Below, piece by piece: positions 7,573-10,056 of a DNA stretch of 10,056 nt. The stretch comes from Rhynchonema sp. JSB1_4 (Eukaryota > Nematoda > Chromadorea > Monhysterida > Xyalidae), in the NCBI GenBank assembly GCA_030248065.1, contig JASAMV010005492.1, positions 1 to 10,056 on the forward strand, in the 5' to 3' direction. Positions within the stretch are counted from its first letter, which is position 1. Each line of letters opens with the position of its first letter. Made by a program: the position numbers and the translations under genes. A model generated the notes under the pieces. The model was not told the DNA's origin and made no database searches. It saw only the letters and a program-made list of their open reading frames with translations.

Positions 7573-8059
7573 CCAAGGGGTGGGGCTTTTAGGGGTTCGT
7601 GGTAGGACAGTGGGGCACCAATGGTGGGGCTTTTAGGGGGTGGGGCACGAGGGGTGGGGCTTTTAGGGAGTGGGGCAGTGGGGCACCGACAGTGGGCCTT
7701 TTAGGGAGACTGTGGGTCGCTGGTGACGGGACGCTTCGTTCCCAGTGCAGTGACAGACCGTCCCGCACCGGAGATCGGAAACGGGCCGGGTAAAGTCGGC
7801 CCGGCCCGGCCCCCGGCCCGGTCGGCGAAAAGTCCGGCCCGGCCCGGCCCGGTGGAGGGCTGCAGGTCGGCCCGGCCCGGCCCGTTTTGGCTGGAGGTCG
7901 GCCCGGCCCGGCCCGGCCCGGTCAGCCAATTTTCAAGGGCCGAAAACTGAAAAAGTCCAAAAAGCTGAAAAAAATTCGAAAATTTTCTGCAGAATACTTG
8001 TTTTCACTGGTGCAGCTGGGGGGAAGGGGTAGGTAGGTAGATTGACGCGCCATCCTGAT

Positions 8060-8872
8060 CAGTGTAGTTCCTGGGGGGGAGGGGGACCCCCCCTCGGGTA
8101 CGTCTGTTCCCCCTCCGAGGTACGCCTGCCCCACTGTTCCCCCTCCGGGTACGTCTGCTCCCCCAATTTTTTCCTAAAATGGGCAAATTTAGGCCTAAAA
8201 TAGGCATTTTTAGGCATAAAATGAGTGATTTTTAGGTCAATGTCGTCAAAAATCGCCAAAATACCCTTTTTATAGGGGATTTTTCGTAAAAGAAGGCAAA
8301 AATAGTCCAATTTTTCGACCTCAAAAAATGACTTTTTTCCGTTCCCCCCCCCCAAATTGGGACTTCCCCCCCCTTCCCCCCCAGGTACCGTATTGTCGGA
8401 AATATAACCCGGGGGGTCTATTTTTTGACTGGGGTCATTTTGGGGGGTTCAATTTATGGGGGGGTCAATTATTGGGGGGGTTATATTTTTCATTTGGCCC
8501 CCCGACGAAAAAAATCATTGTTAATAATGCCCAAAAAAATGGCTTGTTTTCGGTATTTTCTAACTTCAACAGCGGCAATTATGCTTAAAAAGCTGTATTC
8601 TGTTGTGTACGCAAGCTTAAACAACGTTTGACACAACAACACAGCCCCACCATACCACTAATCTGTGGTACGGTGAAGGTTGGGGGTGGGGTTCTATTAA
8701 TGGGGGGGTCAATTAATGGGGTGGGGGGGTTCTATTTTTGATTTCGAGCCATTTAGGGGGGGTTCAATTAATGGGGGGGTTCTATTTCCGACAATACGGT
8801 AGGTACGTCTGTTCCCCCTCCGAAAATAGTGGAGGGTACGTCTGTTCCCCCTCCGGACCAGGAACTACACTG
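8060..8872 (-). mobile_element. hAT-like family A2, complete, with T inside
   Basis: The TIRs CAGTGTAGTTCCTGG and CCAGGAACTACACTG are flanked by a perfect 8-bp TSD ATCCTGAT (8052-8059 and 8873-8880). The unfilled site is present at 1897-1904. GTACGTCTGTTCCCCCTCC-type repeats lie in both subterminal regions. In complement the AT-rich core (8165-8340) matches the A1 core, including AAAGGGTATTTTGGCGA and GACCTAAAAATCACTCATTT. A 412-bp T element is inserted at 8388, so A2 alone is about 400 bp. Confidence 0.92.
8388..8799 (+). mobile_element. TA-target TIR element family T (412 bp)
   Basis: The TIRs CCGTATTGTCGGAAATA and TATTTCCGACAATACGG are perfect over 17 bp. They are flanked by the dinucleotide TA on each side (8386-8387 and 8800-8801). 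The unfilled site CAGGTAGGTACGTCTG is present at 1786-1801 in the other A2 copy. TA target duplication is typical of Tc1/mariner-type elements. The body has repeated GGGGGGTC(T/A)ATT words. No transposase. Confidence 0.88.
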
Positions 8873-9476
8873 ATCCTGATGCAGTACGTAAGTCATCAAG
8901 TAAGAGTACATTCTCATCAATATGTACACATAAAAATTTTGTTCCCGGATGACCCCCCTAGCTCGGCCGGTCGGTACAGTTAGGTTGATTGCAGGCAGGC
9001 TTTTTTGGTGGTACAGTGGGTTGATTGCAAAGGCCTGTGTATGGGATGGGTAGCTACACCACTGCTTCTTTCTTCAAAGCGATGACTGAAAAGATCAAGA
9101 ACTAGGAATAGGAAATGTTATTGCGCGAAGCGCAAAAATTTTGAAAATTTTGGTTCAAAAAATGGTAATTTCGTTCGAATTTAGGCATACCGGGCCGGAC
9201 CGGGCCGGGCTGCTCGGCCCGGCCCGGTCGACCAAGTCCAAAATCGCGGCCCGGCCCTTTCCGATCTGTGTCCCGCTTCCCGCACACCTCGGGCCTGTGC
9301 CTGCCGGACGACGACGCGGTTTGTTTCACTTTCTTCCTCGATAACGCCTATAAGTAATTGTCTGGCGGTAGACAAGTGCGGGAAGCTCGAATTTGCTGTC
9401 CGTTTCGTTCTAGTGGTTTTTACCAACGTTGGTAATGCGCGGCCGATGTCAATGTCAAGGACACCACTGTGCAGTG

Positions 9477-9760
9477 CAGTACTTGGCCAAGGTGTTGACG
9501 ATAGATAGATTGTGGCTGTGGGACCCGAAATCAGTGTAGTACTTGGTCAGGGTGTTGACGATAGATAGATTTGGGACCCGAAATGTGTTGACGATAGATA
9601 GATTGTGGCTGTGGGACCCGAAATCAGTGTAGTACTTGGTCAGGGTGTTGACGATAGATAGATTTGGGACCCGAAATGTGTTGACGATAGATAGATGACC
9701 CAAGTCCGAAATCTGGGGGGTCGACCCAAACTTGTTGACGATAGGGTAGATACGGGGGGG
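9477..9760 (-). repeat. 93-bp higher-order tandem repeat (F)
   Basis: GTGTTGACGATAGATAGAT starts at 9492, 9552, 9585, 9645 and 9678, so the spacing alternates 60, 33, 60, 33. The higher-order unit is 93 bp. Both lengths are multiples of three, so a minus-strand frame stays open through the array as LSIVNTLTKYYTDFGSHSHN alternating with LSIVNTFRVPN; it ends at 9455 and is not in frame with the putative gene. A degenerate copy (TTGTTGACGATAGGGTAGAT) follows at about 9732. The monomer also occurs at 317-437. Confidence 0.85.
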
Positions 9761-9799
9761 TCGCCAAAAATCAAGATATTGTATGTATAGTATAGTGTA

Positions 9800-9839
9800 C
9801 CGTAAAACCTAAAATACAAGGGGGCTGTATTTTTTCACT
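9800..9839 (+). mobile_element. Family T left end, interrupted
   Basis: TA (9798-9799) is followed by CCGTAAAACCTAAAATAC and GGGGGCTGTATTTTTTCACT. The latter matches GGGGGCTGTATTTTCTCACT in the T-like segment near 2586-2605. Family D is inserted directly after TTTTCACT at 9839. The rest of this T element is outside the window or displaced by D. Confidence 0.45.
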
Positions 9840-10056
9840 CAGTGTGGTGGCAGGCCAATCGACCCAAGATACCCTAGGGGGGGGAAGGTTTCGGACTTAC
9901 TCGAGATACCCCCCAGAGGCTACCCAAGATACCCCTATGGTCCGTCAAAAGGCGAAAAAAGGCCGTTTTTTGCATGCAATTTTACTGCAAAATTGGCCTA
10001 AAAATGGGTACTTTTTGACATTTTTGCCGAAAATTGGCCTAAAATGACTATTTTTG
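9840..10056 (+). mobile_element. hAT-like family D, left part, off window end
   Basis: It starts CAGTGTGGTGGCAGG. Three subterminal GA(T)ACCCC-containing repeats follow (CCCAAGATACCC, CTCGAGATACCCCCC, CCCAAGATACCCC) with a G run, and then an AT-rich core with AAAATTGGCCTAAAATG. This is the layout of families A, B and C here. The right end is beyond 10056. The presumed left TSD is TTTTCACT (9832-9839). Confidence 0.6.

Larger units (their letters stand above)
6349..7712. mobile_element. Mutator-like foldback element (1364 bp)
   Basis: The left terminus CTGTCTCACTAAAAGG continues as CCCACTGTTGG. The right terminus in complement is CAGTCTCCCTAAAAGG, then CCCACTGTCGG. A perfect 9-bp TSD TGGGTCGCT flanks it (6340-6348 and 7713-7721). 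Nine-bp duplications with TIRs fit Mutator-like (MULE) elements. The body is a palindrome: CCCTAAAAGCCCCACCCC units outside and GTGGGGCA/TGCCCCAC units inside. Two MITEs with TTAGGC arrays are inserted, one per arm. Long open frames rich in His, Cys, Pro, Gly and Trp on both strands are repeat translations. It interrupts the putative minus-strand gene. Confidence 0.87.
8005..9064 (+). mobile_element. hAT-like family B inside element G
   Basis: The left end CACTGGTGCAGCT and the right end GGGTAGCTACACCACTG are diverged versions of the B TIR seen at 2936. The flanks CTTGTTTT (7997-8004) and CTTCTTTC (9065-9072) match at 6 of 8 bases, consistent with an old TSD. The same insertion point is shared by the copy at 1863-2214, because both are followed by CTTCTTTCTTCAAA. 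A2 is inserted inside. Part of the core present in the other copy (GTCGCC to GCGCTT at about 1917-2042) is deleted here. Confidence 0.75.
7767..9269 (+). mobile_element. GC-rich element G, complete but invaded
   Basis: The left end ACCGGAGATCGGAAACGGG and the right end (complement ACAGATCGGAAAGGG) form imperfect TIRs. GTCCCGC is duplicated at 7760-7766 and 9270-9276, a 7-bp match, or 8 bp with one mismatch. Terminal regions are CCCGG-period arrays (7785-7925 and 9188-9256). The interior has TTGCGCGAAGCGCAA (9121-9135). Element B (8005-9064) is inserted inside, so G alone was about 440 bp. Its insertion splits the putative minus-strand gene. Superfamily uncertain, possibly hAT-like. Confidence 0.65.
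6301..9480 (-). pseudogene. Host gene 3' part split by two insertions
   Basis: Three non-repeat segments remain after removing the elements at 6349-7712 and 7767-9269 with one TSD copy each: 6301-6348, 7722-7766 and about 9277-9480. Read on the minus strand they join without a shift into about 99 open codons ending at TGA 6303-6301, followed by two AATAAA signals. The C-terminus reads SDPCLINVSRHVDTC and an acidic stretch IEEESETNR lies upstream. I do not recognise the protein. The plus strand of the same joined DNA is also open for about 48 codons to TAA 9355-9357, so strand and coding status are inference. The 5' side runs into a tandem repeat. No intron was assigned. Confidence 0.4.

Noticed and set aside
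6357..7592. Long overlapping open frames on both strands (up to about 300 codons)
   Set aside because: They translate the GTGGGGCA palindrome and the telomere array; multiple frames on both strands are open at once and the residues are simple repeats.
439..9690. CRISPR array
   Set aside because: The repeats are tandem or inverted with no evenly spaced unique spacers, no cas genes, and the setting is eukaryotic.

Overview
Organism and overall character. I recognise no intact protein-coding gene, rRNA or tRNA. The window is a eukaryotic, transposon-saturated block built almost entirely from non-autonomous DNA transposons (TIR elements, MITEs and foldback elements) inserted into one another. 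The best taxonomic clue is two in-register arrays of the hexamer TTAGGC (6599-6664 and 7408-7479), the telomere repeat typical of nematodes. I therefore suggest a nematode genome with moderate confidence; no ORF is recognisable enough to confirm it.

Layout. 1-316: non-repetitive DNA with one weak ORF. 317-733: short tandem and dispersed repeats ending in a 14-base C tract. 734-1318: mostly unique DNA with a weak minus-strand ORF and an A-rich tract. 1319-2460: a nested stack (hAT family A1 inside A2, next to a family B right end, next to the right end of a GC-rich element called G here). 2461-2692: end of a TA-type element (family T). 2693-6200: a very large foldback satellite (unit containing CCCTAAAAGCCCC) carrying inserted elements B, A1, P (with a second P copy inside it) and C. 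6201-6348: 3' end of a putative minus-strand gene with two AATAAA signals. 6349-7712: a Mutator-like foldback element carrying two MITEs that each hold a TTAGGC array. 7713-9476: the rest of the putative gene, split by element G, which contains B, which contains A2, which contains T. 9477-9760: a 60+33 bp higher-order tandem repeat. 9800-10056: a family T end interrupted by the left end of another hAT-like element (family D) running off the window.

How the parts work together. Most insertions can be read exactly: terminal inverted repeats (TIRs), target-site duplications (TSDs; 8 bp for hAT-like, 9 bp for Mutator-like, TA for T) and in three cases a matching unfilled site elsewhere in the window. 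No transposase is encoded, so all elements must have been moved by enzymes made elsewhere. Removing the 6349-7712 and 7767-9269 insertions with one TSD copy each rejoins a minus-strand open frame of about 99 codons ending just before two poly(A) signals, so the elements appear to have broken the 3' part of a host gene of unknown function. All boundaries were found by eye and no alignment was run.
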